Of a stretch of 64,000 bases of DNA, positions 32,430 through 45,904 are shown piece by piece. The position numbers were made by a program, and so were the translations under genes. Each line of letters opens with the position of its first letter. Positions within the stretch are counted from its first letter, which is position 1. This stretch comes from Callorhinus ursinus (Eukaryota; Chordata; Mammalia; Carnivora; Otariidae), in contig NW_020312817.1 in assembly GCF_003265705.1 (NCBI RefSeq), positions 50,381,589-50,445,588 on the forward strand, read 5' to 3'. A model generated the notes under the pieces. That model worked only from the letters and a program-made list of their open reading frames with translations, was not told the origin of the DNA and searched no databases.

Positions 32430-34450
32430 CATAATGGGATTCTCTGTGACCCTGTAAGACATGTGTCCCCAGTCTGCCCTTTATGGGAACTGGTGTTTAG
32501 AAATCCTGTTGAAGCTCCTTTCATTCCCTACCTACCCTGTACCAGAAACCTGCTGTAGATCATTACAAAGCCAGTTCTGTTCTGGGCCCCTGCTTGCTGC
32601 TGCCTGGGCAGGGGACCCCTGCAGCCCTCCCCCTCAGACCCTGACTGAGTACAGGCCCCTGCTGGAGTCTTCACATGGCGCACCGCATGAATGTGTGGGA
32701 CCCACTGGTTGCCAAGCCGAATATGGCTCCGGATTATTCTAGGAAATAAATACATTGTTTTGCTCTGGATTGCAGGAATTGCTAATTAGGGATTTTTATT
32801 TTGGGCAGTGTTCCTTGGAGCCGGCAGACAGATGGAGTAGGCGACTTGCTCCAGGGGCACTGTGAAGCCGAGGGAACCATCCATTTCTGCCCCTGTTATA
32901 AGAACATGCCAGAGCCCATTGCTGCCTTGCTCCTGCCCTCAGGGCCTGAGGCAGAGGTCTCTCGGAAGGCTTTCTGGCTCCCAGTGGTTTCCTCTTCTTT
33001 GGAAAAGGCCCTCAAAACACAAGCACAAGCTCCTTGTGGTCTTATCAGCCATCTATTACCCTGCCCCCTAGCCAGATAATTTTCCTAGGGAGGATAGCAG
33101 AGGTCTTTCCTGGGATTTCTTACCTGGGACTGAGAACAAGAATCCATTTATCACAGCAGGCTCACATGGAGAACACCAAATTTGCTCATGGCCAGGTTTT
33201 CAGTCATCAGTGAGAGAAAGGAAAAAGAGCTGAGAGCTTTTGAAGAATTCTTAGCCCCTGATTCCACTAGTTCATGATATGCAGCTGTATCTCTACCCCC
33301 TTGTCAGTTGGTTAGTTGGTTGGTTGACTGATACTTCTTTGGATTCTGTGAGCTGATAAATTTCAATTTGGGGGGTAATTAATTTATTTGGCCTAAACTA
33401 ATTCAGGTTGCATTTCTGTCACTTGCAACCAGAAGCCTGGCCTACTGGTGGTCGTCAGGGTTTGGGGACACACAGAGGACTAGGGCTATGACTCAGTGGC
33501 CCATCTGTGGCTAAACTGCCTGGGTATTTTGGAGTTTTGCTGTCAGATCCCGGTACATTGACCAAGCTACTTTAAAGAGAACTATTGTGAGATGGGGGAG
33601 GAGAGAGGATAGAAGACAATGAGATGAAGTCAGGGGAGAGGAATCAGGAGAGGCCAGGGAGGAGAGAAATACACCAGGAAGGTGTTGCAGGCCTGTTTCT
33701 GATTCTAATTCTGTTCTAGAGCTACAACCTCTCAGGCCACGCTGTCAGCCTCTTTTTCACCTTCTTGACTCATGAATTGAAAATCAATGCTCTGAACACC
33801 ATTACCTAATCAAATAAAAACATCTATCAAGGTTCAAGGCCATCAATACCCACAAAGGGGGGACCACACTTAGATATAAAGGGGTGGTGGAAGGATGATT
33901 CCAAATCCCAAGGTGGGTAGCAGTGTGGAGAAGTCACTGAGTGCTCCCCCCTTGCCTCTGACCCTCCTGGAACCCATCCCAGTCACACCTCTTCTGTGAT
34001 CATCTACCTCTCAGCTCTGTCCAAAGTTGACTTCGCCTAAGGAAGGATGTAGAATGGAAGACAGGAGAAAGAATAACCTCCCTCTCTCCCATGAGAGAAC
34101 AGCTAGAAGCTGCCTTGGAAGAGTTAGGAAGCTTTCCCTAAATGGTTCACAGTCACCTTGTTCTCCTCTTCTCTACCTCCCCCATGACCCAAACTAGAAA
34201 GAACAAAAGGAAGGAGGGTACAGAAGCCCCCACACCCCACACCCTACTCTGGTCAATGTCAGAACAGAACAGCCTCATCTCCACTGCCCACTGTGAGGAT
34301 GTGAAGAATATTAGGAAGGTTCCCCTGGATCACGGAAAGATTCTGATAATGTTTACAATGCAAATTAAATTTACAATGAAAATTAAAATGTCACTGGGAT
34401 GCCTCTTTGTGCTTACCAGTTGACTCTCATGCTGCTGTCTGGCTCCAAAA
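32430..34450. other. Repeat-poor 2-kb block, candidate regulatory sequence
   Basis: No SINE, LINE or LTR recognised, and no credible exon. Overlapping frames at 32461-33079 occur in several phases on both strands, which is not the pattern of one coding exon. The 32640-33060 part carries CArG-like, ETS and homeodomain words (see findings). It lies about 7 kb upstream of the EGR4 start. Confidence 0.5.
32717..32734 (+). promoter_or_regulatory. Candidate CArG-like/ETS composite site
   Basis: CCGAATATGG (32717-32726) is a one-mismatch CArG box. Two bases later, CCGGAT (32729-32734) is an ETS-type core. SRF with a ternary complex factor uses such pairs at immediate-early genes. Inference only; no binding data. 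Confidence 0.3.
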
Positions 34451-34454
34451 TCGA

Positions 34455-35205
34455 AACAATTTTCTTAGAGGAACATTTGACATTACATAATTTTGAATGT
34501 TTGTACCTTTGACCTAGGGATTCCAGGCTTTGGAATCTACCCTATGGTTTTACCGTAGGTTCAAACTCTGGCACCATCATTTACTAGCCTTGTAAGCTTG
34601 GGCAAGTTTCTTGACCTTGGGGTGAAGCATGGGGGCCTCAATTTCCCCATCTATGAAACAGAGATAATAATAGTGCTCATCAAGTTGTGAGGATTAAATG
34701 GTGAGTGTGTGTAAAACTCTCAATACCTTATGAATAGTTCCCACAGTCAGTGCTGTACAAATGTTAACTAGCATTATTATTATTATTAGCCCCATCAGTG
34801 CACAAGGCACACATACAAGGCTGCACACAGCCAGATTCCTTATATCATAGTGAAAAACAGGAAACTATAGAGTTAAAAGCTTATACACATGTACATGATG
34901 GAATACCCTGGAGCAGTTGTTAACAACACTACAGATTAATCTGTATCATGATGGGGAAAAGAAAAACCATTCAAGGGATAATGTTAATTACAAGAGTATG
35001 TTAGTGTGACAACATTGGTACAAATGATGATGATTACCGTAGTGCTACGGTTGAATAGATGAATGTCGGATGAAGAAAAATCTATAGGAATCAACTTGAA
35101 ACTCTTTAAATGTATATATCCGGGTATAGAATTGGGAGAGATACTTTCATTTTAACATGTTTATCTTTTTCCAATGAGCCTATGTTATTTTGTGGGCATT
35201 AAAAA
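34455..35205 (+). repeat. Old L1M fragment, split by MIR
   Basis: ACATTTGACATTACATAATTTTG, ACCTAGGGATTCCAGGCTTTGG and AATCTACCCTA, then after the MIR ACATACAAGGCTGCACACAGC, TTAAAAGCTTATACACATGTACATG and GATGGAATACCCTGGAGC. Confidence 0.65.
34551..34795 (+). repeat. MIR inside L1M
   Basis: Near full-length: GTAGGTTCAAACTCTGGCACC, ACTAGCCTTGTAAGCTTGGGC, CAATTTCCCCATCTATGAAAC, TTGTGAGGATTAAATGG, TTAACTAGCATTATTATTATT. Confidence 0.85.
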
Positions 35206-36158
35206 AATAGTAAAGACAGAAACCATAAACCAATGACTGGCCAAGGGCAGGGAAGGGGGGGGGACAGAGAAGGACCCTGACAGTGGGTCCCTTGCCTCAG
35301 GGACAGATGACCAGACTCCTTCTGTCCTTGTGGTCAGTGTAGCCTAAGGGGCGCTGCAGGGGCCTTGGGGAGGGGACATGTGTTCTGCAGAGGTGGTAGT
35401 TGGAGGCAAAGTTCATCTCCGCTGCAGCCTCATTGGCCTTGTTCCTTGTTAGTCTGATGGCTGGATCCTGCTTCTGTCCCAGCTTTTAAATAAATCTTTT
35501 AGGAAGAGAAAAAGGGAGTGAGTGGAGAGGGAGGGTGAGGAGAGAAGAAAGGGGAGGAAGGAGGGAGAGAGGAGAGGCAGAGAGGAAAGGGAAGGGTGAG
35601 AGATGCTGTGTCCCCGCATCTCCATGGCCCCAGGAAGTGGGACGTGGAGCTGCTCCTCAGCTCTGTCAGGAGTCGCCATGGAGACTGAGTGCTGGCCTCT
35701 TCATGATTAATACTCTGAGGCAGCTGTCTTCTTGGAGTCTTTTTAAATATATACACTATTATTTGAACACAATGATATTTAGAGCAGAAAGATCAAGGTG
35801 GGGGTGGAGGAGGGGGCAGTAGCATTGCCAAAATGATGACCGGGGCTGGGCCCTTCCCAGAAGAGAGAAAAGGGAGGCTTACTCCTCCCTACCCCCCTCT
35901 CCTCCCTCCTCCTGCCCTGGATCCAGAGCTTCCAGTCTTCCCCACTGCAGCATCAGCATCAGTGTCCCGAGGGCCTGCGCAGCGCCTGGCACAGGGCTGT
36001 GCTCAATGAACATTTGATGAATGAATTTTTTTCATTCATTAATTCATTCAGTAATTGTCTGTTCCATGCTTATCCAGAAGGTAAACTCTCCTTCCCCAGC
36101 TTTTTCCCATGGAAATCGGAAATTTCTTCTCACCTTCCCCAAGGCCACATGTGTGCGT

Positions 36159-36160
<2 letters not shown>
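35206..36160. other. Intergenic sequence with GA-rich tract and L2 tail
   Basis: A purine tract lies at about 35505-35600. An L2/MIR-type 3' end lies at about 35965-36030 (GCGCCTGGCACAGGGC, CAATGAACATTTGATGAATG). A weak CTCF-like AAGGGGCGCTG lies at 35346-35356. No gene supported. Confidence 0.5.

Positions 36161-36198
<38 letters not shown>
36161..36198. repeat. (AC)n microsatellite
   Basis: Nineteen AC units. Frames crossing it on both strands are artefacts. Confidence 0.97.
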
Positions 36199-36200
<2 letters not shown>

Positions 36201-36494
36201 CCACAACCACCACCAACTTCCACAATAATTCCCAAGGACCTCGCATGTGCTCCTTCTGAGCACATGTCTGATGTGACCCACAGTGTTTCTGTCCACGATG
36301 GTCCCTCCAGGGAACCCTTGCAGGGAAGGACACCAGCCAGATCAAACTTATACTTCCTACCCTCCTTGAAAAGCTGGAGGGAGATCCTCCATCTAGGCTA
36401 TCCCAGATGGAGGATGGAATCCTTTTGGAAGGATTTTGGAATCCCAGATGGAATCCTTTTGTAAAATGAATAATGTTTTCCTAAGTTATCTTGT

Positions 36495-36895
36495 GGAGTA
36501 GACTAGACTGGGCTTGCCTCTCAGTCTTACCACTGAATAGAAGTGTGGCCCTTAGAGACACCTGGGTGGCTCAGTCATTAAGCATCTGCCTTTGGCTCAG
36601 GTCATGATCCCAGGTCCTGGGATGGAGCCCCACATCGGGCTCCCTGCTCCGCGGGAAGCCTGCTTCTCCCTCTCCCTCTGCCTGCCACTCCCCCTGCTTG
36701 TGCGTTCTCTCTGTCAAATAAATAAATCTCAGAAAAAAAAAAGAATAAACCAAATCTTTAAAAAAAAAAAGTGTGGTCTTGAGCAAGTTATTTAACCTTA
36801 TCTATTCTGTTTTTTCATCTGTGAAATAGGTCTCCAATTCCTTATTCCATAGAGCTTCGGGATGATTAAATGATAAGTTTGTAAAGTACTCAAAG
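36495..36895 (+). repeat. MIR split by a SINE
   Basis: Left part GGGCTTGCCTCTCAGTC, TACCACTGAATAGAAG. Right part GAGCAAGTTATTTAACC, TTTTCATCTGTGAAATAGG, GGGATGATTAAATGAT. Confidence 0.72.
36555..36768 (+). repeat. CAN-SINE inside MIR
   Basis: Head starts with a variant GACACCTGGGTGGC. Flanking AAGTGTGG copies at about 36541 and 36769 form the TSD. Confidence 0.92.
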
Positions 36896-38759
36896 TGTGC
36901 GATTTTCCTTTTTTCCCGTCCTGTTTGTGTTTTTATATTTAAAGCATGAATTAAAATAGAACTCACAGGTCTAAGCTCCTCTTTCTTCCATCCCCTCCCA
37001 AAGACCTTTATTCGATCTGGGCCCAGAATCTCTCTTAGAGCTATTAAAATTTAGGGGTAAGAGGGATTGAGCTGGGAAGGGCTACAAAATGCCCTTTCTC
37101 TTTATATTCCCTCCCCCTCCTCAAGGAACCAAATGCAGATGCAATTACCCTCCAGAGGTAACCATCTCACATGGGAGAGTGTGTGTATGTGTGTCTAGTG
37201 AAGGTGAGTGGCTAAGAGATGGGGGTGTGGGTCAGCCCACACTCAGAGCACAAGCTGTGTTCCCCATTTCCTCTCCTACTCAGTCTTCCCTCTGCAGCTC
37301 TGCCCCCAGGCCTGGCCTGTAACAAGAAGTTGGGGTGACTTGGACCCTCATCTTAACACAGACCTAGCCCAATAGCCCTTGGCAGAGTGTAACAAAGGCC
37401 TGGGTACTTGCCAAAGGAGTAGGGGAATTATCTATGACTAAGAAGGAGGAGGAATGCTGTGGCAGAGGGAAGAACAGCAGAAGGGATGGGGAACCTGGGG
37501 CTGGCCAATCTGGCCCGACGGGGCAACATGGGGAGCCCTGGACACCAGCCTAGCCAAACTCCTCCACTCCTCCTCCCTCCCAGGCAGCAAGATGCCAGAA
37601 TGGATTTGAGACATGTGTGCCCTGTGTGTCTGGTGTGGGCTCACCTGGCCTTGGCAATGCATTTGGATTACAATCAATCCCCAGTTCTGAATTAGAGTAT
37701 AAAGGAAATAGTGCTCTGTGTGCTTCATCCTTACAGACATGTGCTGGGTTTCTTCATTTCCTATATGTAAACATATGTGTAGTGAACACAGAATTATTAT
37801 ATCTGTGGCATTTGTTAGGAAATGCTGCACATGCATGACTCTTGAAAAGTTTTGTATGATTTCCAGACGTGGGGAGAAGATGAACGCAAGCATATCAGCA
37901 CAGGTTTTGCAGGTGATTATGTGATGATATATTCTGTAAACACTTACAGGGTCATTGTAGGGTGGGGTTGGGACAGCTAGGGATGGAGATGGGTCTTAGG
38001 GTCCTGGTAGACTCAAAACCAAAATCTACCTTCTGGCCTTTAGTAAGCACTTAAGGAATGAATACTGTGTGAATGAACACTGAGAAAATCAATGAATGAA
38101 TTTTTGGATAATGAACACAGGGTAAAAGAACTGAGAATTTGGTGGGGTTGGGACATTCTTGGCACTCTCTCTAAAAGGAGAGTACCAGTGGGCAAGGGAG
38201 GCTGGGAGATACACTGCAAATCATGCTGTAGCCCATCACCCCTGAATGGCTTTGTTTCCATTCCTACGAAAGCAGAGGAAGAAAAGGGAACCCTAGCTCT
38301 GCCCTCCCCACTTTCCAGCTCCCAAGAATTGATGCTCTTTGTAAAGAAAAACGTGCTATCCCATGTATTTATTTAATCCCCTAATTTTGTTCCAGAAAGG
38401 AAGCAAATGAGCTATAACACAAAATTAAATGGAAGATTTTTAAAGAGAATAAGAAAATAAGACAGAATGAAAACCACAGCGGAAGGGAGATGAGATCAGG
38501 AGAGCAGGCAGTCTTCTTTGCTGGAGTCGACTGACCTGCTGCAGCCAAGATTCACAGCCTCCTTAAGAATAGGGATTTTTTTTTCCCCCATAAGAAGCCC
38601 AATTATTCCAGGTGCTGATTCCAGGGAAATATATCCTGTGGATTCTCTGTGTCTTGCTGGGAACAACATCCTAAGAGTAAAAGCCATTTATATAAAGGCA
38701 GAAAGAAAGTCTACAGAAGCATCTCATACCCTGTAGGCGAGGGAGAAAGGAGAAGGAAT
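36896..38759. other. Low-repeat sequence, no gene seen
   Basis: No repeat confidently named, no exon supported. The antisense frame at 37438-37893 (151 codons) and the 38649-39179 frame have no domain; the latter ends in translated L1M sequence. Confidence 0.45.
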
Positions 38760-39200
38760 TGGCCCTACTTCTATGGAGGACAATTTGCCAGTTGCCTCTC
38801 AAAATTTTACATACCCTTGACCGAGAATTACACTCAATGGAATTTATCCCACAGATATATTCACATTTATATAATTAAGAACGCTGAGTACAACATTGGT
38901 AAAAACCAGAGGTTGGAAGCTTTCTACATGCTCATGGATAGAGGACAAACTGACCTTCCTCACAGTGGAGTACTATGTAGCCTTAGAAAAGAATGGCCCA
39001 GCTCTTTATGTTCAGACATGGAGCAATCTCTCAACTATTATAAATGGGAAAAAATTATATTGCAAGACAGAGTGTATGCTTGCATATGCATTATTTTTCT
39101 GAAAGAATACACAAGAAACTTAGATGTTGCTACCTCAAGACGTAGAGGGGTAGGAAAAAGAAACCTACTTTCGGTTTAGAATATACCCTTCTGTACTGAC
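38760..39200 (+). repeat. Old L1M fragment
   Basis: GGAGGACAATTTGCCAGTTG, TTACATACCCTTGACCGAG, TATTCACATTTATATAATTAAG, GAGTACTATGTAGCC and AAAAATTATATTGCAAGACAG follow the L1M 3' order. Confidence 0.68.
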
Positions 39201-39354
39201 TTTTTCTCTCATCAGTAGCAAGTGTTATGGTCTTTTTTTATTGAATTAAGTTATTTTTCCTAGAACTAAAGAAAAAAAACTATTAAGAAAATGGAAAAAA
39301 AAAAAACCCACACAAGTGGGAGCAAATAGTGAATAATGGCAAGAATCTCTGTAG

Positions 39355-39535
39355 TTTACTGTGTGCTCATGCATAGAATTTAATGTGCGCTAACCCAATT
39401 ACTCTTTACAGTAAACTTAAGAAGTTAGATATACGTGGCTCCATTTCACAGGTGAGGAAATTGACCATTCAGGGAGATTAAGTGACACAGGTAGGAAGTG
39501 GCCCACAGCGGATTCGAATCCCTCACTGTGGACCC
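39355..39535 (+). repeat. MIR abutting the EGR4 CpG island
   Basis: TAACCCAATTACTCTTTACAG, CCATTTCACAGGTGAGGAAA, TTAAGTGACACAGGTAGG and AGCGGATTCGAATCCCTCAC: a MIR 3' half ending where the GC-rich EGR4 promoter begins. Confidence 0.72.
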
Positions 39536-39719
39536 CCAACGCCCGCGCGGCTTTTCCTCGCCGACCGCGGGCCTCTGCCTGCAGGCGGGAAGGGCGCTAA
39601 CCGAACGCTGGGCCCCACGCAGCGCAGCACCCCAGCCAGGCGCACCGGCGGCTCCGGCGCGCACGGGGTTCCACGCTCAGGGAGCGCGCGCGCACGCAGC
39701 GGCGCGGGCCCGGCGGCGG

Positions 39720-39910
39720 CGGCGGCGACGTCACAGCCCGAGCTTTCCTTTTCGGGAGTCCCCGGCACACATCCTGTGTCCATGTTTGGGCATTTACGTC
39801 ACGGCGGCAGGGCCGGGGCCTCCCGAAATGGCAGTGGCCCGGGGAGTCGGAAGCCCGGAGCCAGCGCGGACGCTGCTATATAAGTGGGGGGGCCGCGGAG
39901 CGGGGGAGCC
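39720..39910 (+). promoter_or_regulatory. EGR4: EGR4 core promoter with CRE-like, ETS, CArG-like and TATA elements
   Basis: Visible elements in order: CGACGTCA, CRE-like (39726-39733); CAGGATGT-type ETS site on the minus strand (39769-39776); CCATGTTTGG, a CArG box with one mismatch (39780-39789); TTACGTCA, CRE-like (39794-39801); TATATAAG (39877-39884). The expected start site is about 25-30 bp after the TATA box, near 39907. This combination fits SRF/TCF plus CREB control of an immediate-early gene induced by activity or growth factors. Binding itself is inferred. Confidence 0.75.
39877..39884 (+). promoter_or_regulatory. EGR4: EGR4 TATA box
   Basis: TATATAAG in a GC-rich setting. It lies downstream of the in-frame ATG at 39828, so a TATA-directed transcript cannot contain that ATG. 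Confidence 0.85.
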
Positions 39911-40136
39911 CGGCTGCGCTTTGGAGAAGCGAGGAGCCGCCGCCCGAGGCCGGTCCCGGCGAGCAAGGGCGCCTCGGCCCCCGGACCCATTTCCCAGTGG
40001 CGAGCGCCTGGAGCCAGGAGCCCGGGTGCTTGGGTCTGTGAGGCGCAGAGCACCCCAACTGCTGGCCTCCCCGTCACCCGCTCGCAGCCAAGCTCAGCGG
40101 GCGAGGCCCCCGGCGCCCCGCAGCCGCCGCCGCGCC

Positions 40137-41992
<1,856 letters not shown>

Positions 41993-42528
41993 GAGGGAAA
42001 TGCGTTTGTAGATTGAGGCGCCGCCGCCCGGCACGAAAGAGGCGACCTGGCCCGCCCCCCCACCCCACCCCCCTTCCCGGCACGTCCCGGGGCCGGCTTC
42101 TGGTCCGGCTTCCAGTTCCCTTGAAGTGCCCGCCGTTCACGCCTCGTTCAGCACCAGCTCCGTGGACAGCTCCTGCGGTTCCCCGGCGCTGACTCCCGCG
42201 TCAGCCGCGCTTTGAGGGAAGTCCTCTCAGGCCACCCACTGAGTAGGCCCTTCCTTGGGACTCAAGATAGTCTTTTGTAACTGGCTTGGCGCACGCCCCA
42301 TGCCCCTCATTAGACCCCCTCCCCCCAGAGGCAGGCTGGGGCAGCGCCGAGCCGGTCTCGCGCGGGATTTTGTACAGCAATGTCGTTTCCAGCAGCCATT
42401 GGATGTAACGTTTTGCTTTGGGGTTATTTCCTTTTGTTGTTGTTAATTTTTGTAAAGCAGACGCTACTCTCGAGCAGTTGACAAAACTGTTTATTTTTGC
42501 AATTAAAATTATTGTGCTAAAAGCTTAC
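41993..42528 (+). other. EGR4: EGR4 3' UTR and poly(A) site
   Basis: The stop TGA is at 41990-41992. The 3' UTR becomes A/T-rich after 42400, with U-rich elements. ATTAAA at 42502-42507 is the likely poly(A) signal, with cleavage near 42520-42530. T-rich and ATTT-like stretches (TGTTTATTTTTGC) fit an unstable early-response mRNA. Confidence 0.75.
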
Positions 42529-45344
42529 TGAATCTGCCATTATAAGCTTCTGACCCATTCCCCCCAGCCACTCCCCCAGGGGAATATGTGCCAGAAGAAA
42601 TCACTAGGCAGCTACTGTCAGGCACTGTGGCACATAGTAGGCATTCAATAAATATGTACTGAATTAACAAATGCATTTAATCACAACTGACCTAAAAGCT
42701 CAAAGTGTTTCTGAAACTTGAGAGTGATTGAGATGATTAAGTGTTAAACATTGGGCGTATATTATCCTTAATCCTCACAATCCTAAATAGCAGCGTATAT
42801 TCCATTTCCAAAGATGAGGGAGCAAAATAGGTAACTTATTGGATAACCTGGCTAGGAACAGACAGGGTCAAACTCAGATCTGTCTGGCTTCAAAGCCAGT
42901 ACTCTTTTACCAACCCCAGAATGGTGGCACCTCAGCTTAACAGCACTGTTTGGAAAAGCTTCCTATCAAGAATTGAAATAGGTTCGGCAACTAGAGGGAG
43001 CCCCAGGCAGTAGCCACGGCAACAGAAGACTGAAGTATGGCAGTGCTGTTTGTGGAACACCCAGAGTACTGGGTATCACAGAGGCTCCAGCCAGTGCCCA
43101 TGCATCTTTATGAGAAGCACAAGCTGTCATGGCCAAATGGGACTCAACATTCAGCTAGACCATGGATGGACAGAGCCAAGCCACGCAAGGTGCTTGCCAG
43201 ATTCTCACAGTCGTGTTAGTTGCCCACAAAGGATCTTGTTCAGATGGCAGCAGCCCATTTACCATCCAGCCATGCACCTGCCACAGTCGCTTTTCCCTAG
43301 CTCTCCTTCCAGGTGAACCCTTCATGGCTGGGGGAGGGGTTTTGGAGCTAGAAGGGAAGAAAGCATGATCTTGTGATGGGGAAGATGGGGAATGGATGCA
43401 ACTTGGTCCCCCTTTACTCCCTGAACTCCCAACTCAAAAGCTTTTCTGGCCACCTTGAGCAGACTCAAGCTAACTGCTGTGCACCCTATCTCTCTCCTCC
43501 CCAGTAACTTCTCTCTGCTAAGGAAAGGATAGGGCCTGTCTGTAGGCTTCATTCTTTTCACTTTCAGGCTGAGCTGTTCTTGAGCTAAGAGTGCCTTACA
43601 GCCCTATGATGCCAGATCAACCTGGCTTCTGATCCTTTGGCTTCTTTGTTCCTTCATTGTCAGACAGGCTCACCCTCCACCCTACAGTCCAATTGACCAG
43701 AGACAAAATTATCAAGTCAGAGAATTCCACCCATTTCTCTCCGCAGGTGTTAAGTGCTTTCATGTGACTGAGTATCTTCTATCTAATAAACCAATTTGTG
43801 GTAAAGGACTCCACATTACCTCTTCTAGAAGAGTTAACCTTTTCAAAGTAGCCTGCAGAGGGCAATGTTTAACCCTGTAAAAAGGCTCAAATGCCGGACC
43901 ATCAGGCATAATAGGTAAGCAGTAGATTCACAGAGACACAAGATAATGATGATTTTCATTAGCTTACTATTTAAATGACCACACCTTTTATTTATAGGCG
44001 TGAACCACCTGACTTCACTTTTCATGCAGAGTAGGGTAAGAAAGAGCACAAAGGCCCAGATTTCAAGCAACTGGCTGCAAACCATACAACCTAAGCAAAG
44101 AAAGAAGGGCAGACAGCTGTGGGTAGGTGCTGTATAACCATGCCACCCTTACCCCCTTTAACATCATTCTATCAACTACTGTCAGCTCTATCGTGCCCCA
44201 TCTTGTCCTCACACACACACCTCGGCCTAAATATCACAGACGGGAAAATTGAACAGAAGTGACTTAGTCGTGGTGCTGGTGCCAGAGCCCAGCCTAGTTC
44301 TAAAACTCACAGCTGAAAAGTCCCTCGTAGTACTCCCAAGGGAAATTGTTCCATTTCCTGGAGCTTCCCCTAGGGATTGTGAGGGAAGAGAATGTTAGGC
44401 CAGAGATGGGAAGAATTTAAATCAAATAATCAGAAAATCTACCCAAACCCAAGACCCACGCAGAATCAGGAACAAAGAGAGAGCTCCTTCCTTACTTGCT
44501 CCTCTTTTTCATCTGGCCCTCGAAATGGGGGTGTTTTCCCAGACATGGTTCCTAGCTCTCACCTTCCCTATTTCAACACTCTTCTTGGAAAGCACATTCA
44601 TTTCCAGGCCTTTAGCGATCACTGCTGCATAAATGACTTCTAAGCCAGCCAGCCCGAGTATCTGCCCCAGCTGTAGCTCCTTCCTTGGTCAGATAAATGA
44701 ACAGCTCCATGTGGGTGTCTCACTGCCATATAAAATACTATCTGTCTAAAACCGTATCATTCTTCTATATGTTCAATTTCTGCTAATGATGACTATCATT
44801 TGTTTGGGCCCCTAGACTCACCTAAATAACTTACAGTTCTTCTGTGGGATTCACCCTTGACCCTTCCTTCCCCTATATCCAGGCTTCACTCAGAATGGTT
44901 GGATCTTACTGAAGTTTTTCAGGATCTTATCTACTCTCATCTATGGTACATTGTTTCCTTTTATGTATTGTAATTTTTAGCCTGTGATCTCAACTTCAGT
45001 GGGGATTTACCTGGGCAATAATACTCTGTGGCCTGGGTTGAGGGTATGTTTTTCCTGAGCAGTTTTGTGTTTGCTCATGCCGTGCATCTCAAGAGTACCA
45101 ACTAATGGAGATCAGTCTCGATGTTAATTTCTTAACCTGGGTTTCCTGTATCATGTAGTTCAAACTCTAACTCATATAGTTATACATTCTCAAGGGAACT
45201 CACCCAACCAGGGCCCAGGTCAACACAGACAAGCAATAAGCCTCCCTCCCCATACCTCCTGGGGTTAGTCACAGCACATCCCATGCTTACATTTCTTGGT
45301 CTCCCAGTTCTATGCCCAGTTTTGGCCCATATAGATTTTTTTCC
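42529..45344. other. Intergenic sequence with MIR/L2 remnants, no gene seen
   Basis: An L2-type end is at about 42610-42670 (GGCACATAGTAGGCATTCAATAAA). MIR is at 42720-42920 and a MIR fragment at about 44190-44320. The rest is unassigned. Frames of up to 88 codons have no signature. Confidence 0.5.
42720..42920 (+). repeat. MIR
   Basis: TTAATCCTCACAATCCTAAA, CCATTTCCAAAGATGAGGGAG, GACAGGGTCAAACTCAGATC, TGGCTTCAAAGCCAGTACTC. Confidence 0.72.
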
Positions 45345-45555
45345 CTTTTTTTGTTGTTGTTAAAGATTTTATTTATTTATTGACCGAGAGAGAGAGAGAG
45401 ACAGTGAGAGAGGGAACACAAGCAGGGGGAGTGGGAGAGGGAGAAGCAGGCTTCCAGCTGAGCAGGGAGCCCGATGCGGGGCTCGATCTCAGAACCCTGG
45501 GATCATGACCTGAGCCGAAGGCAGATGCTTAACGACTGAGCCACCCAGGTGCCCC
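45345..45555 (-). repeat. CAN-SINE
   Basis: Reverse element of the young subtype, ending ACTGAGCCACCCAGGTGCCCC. TSD AGATTTTTTTCC (about 45333-45344) and AGATTTTCTTTCC (45556-45568). Confidence 0.93.
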
Positions 45556-45694
45556 AGATTTTCTTTCCTTTATTGCATTTTTGGTTAAGCATTTCAGAGG
45601 TCTGTTATATGTTGTGAGTCAGTGCACATATTCTGTAGCAGGAAGGTCTTTGGTTTATCTATTCCATAGTACTAATTAAAAATGAAACCAGAAC

Positions 45695-45887
45695 GGGGCA
45701 CCTGGGTGGCTCAGTCGTTAAGCATCTGGCTTCGGCTCAGGTCATGGTCCCAGGGTCCTGGGATCGAGCCCCACATTGGGCTCTCTGCTCAGCGGGAAGC
45801 CTGCTTCTCCCTCTCCCACTCCCCTGCTTGTGTTCCCTCTCTCACTGTGTCTCTCTTGGTCAAATAAATAAATAAAAATCTTTTTAA
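45695..45887 (+). repeat. CAN-SINE
   Basis: Young GTCGTTAAGCATCTGG subtype. TSD AAAAATGAAACCAGAAC (45678-45694) and AAAAATGAAGTTAGAAC (45888-45904), two mismatches. Confidence 0.94.
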
Positions 45888-45904
45888 AAAAATGAAGTTA
45901 GAAC

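Noticed and set aside
38649..39179. 176-codon + strand frame
   Set aside because: Its second half is translated L1M 3' sequence; no intact protein family.
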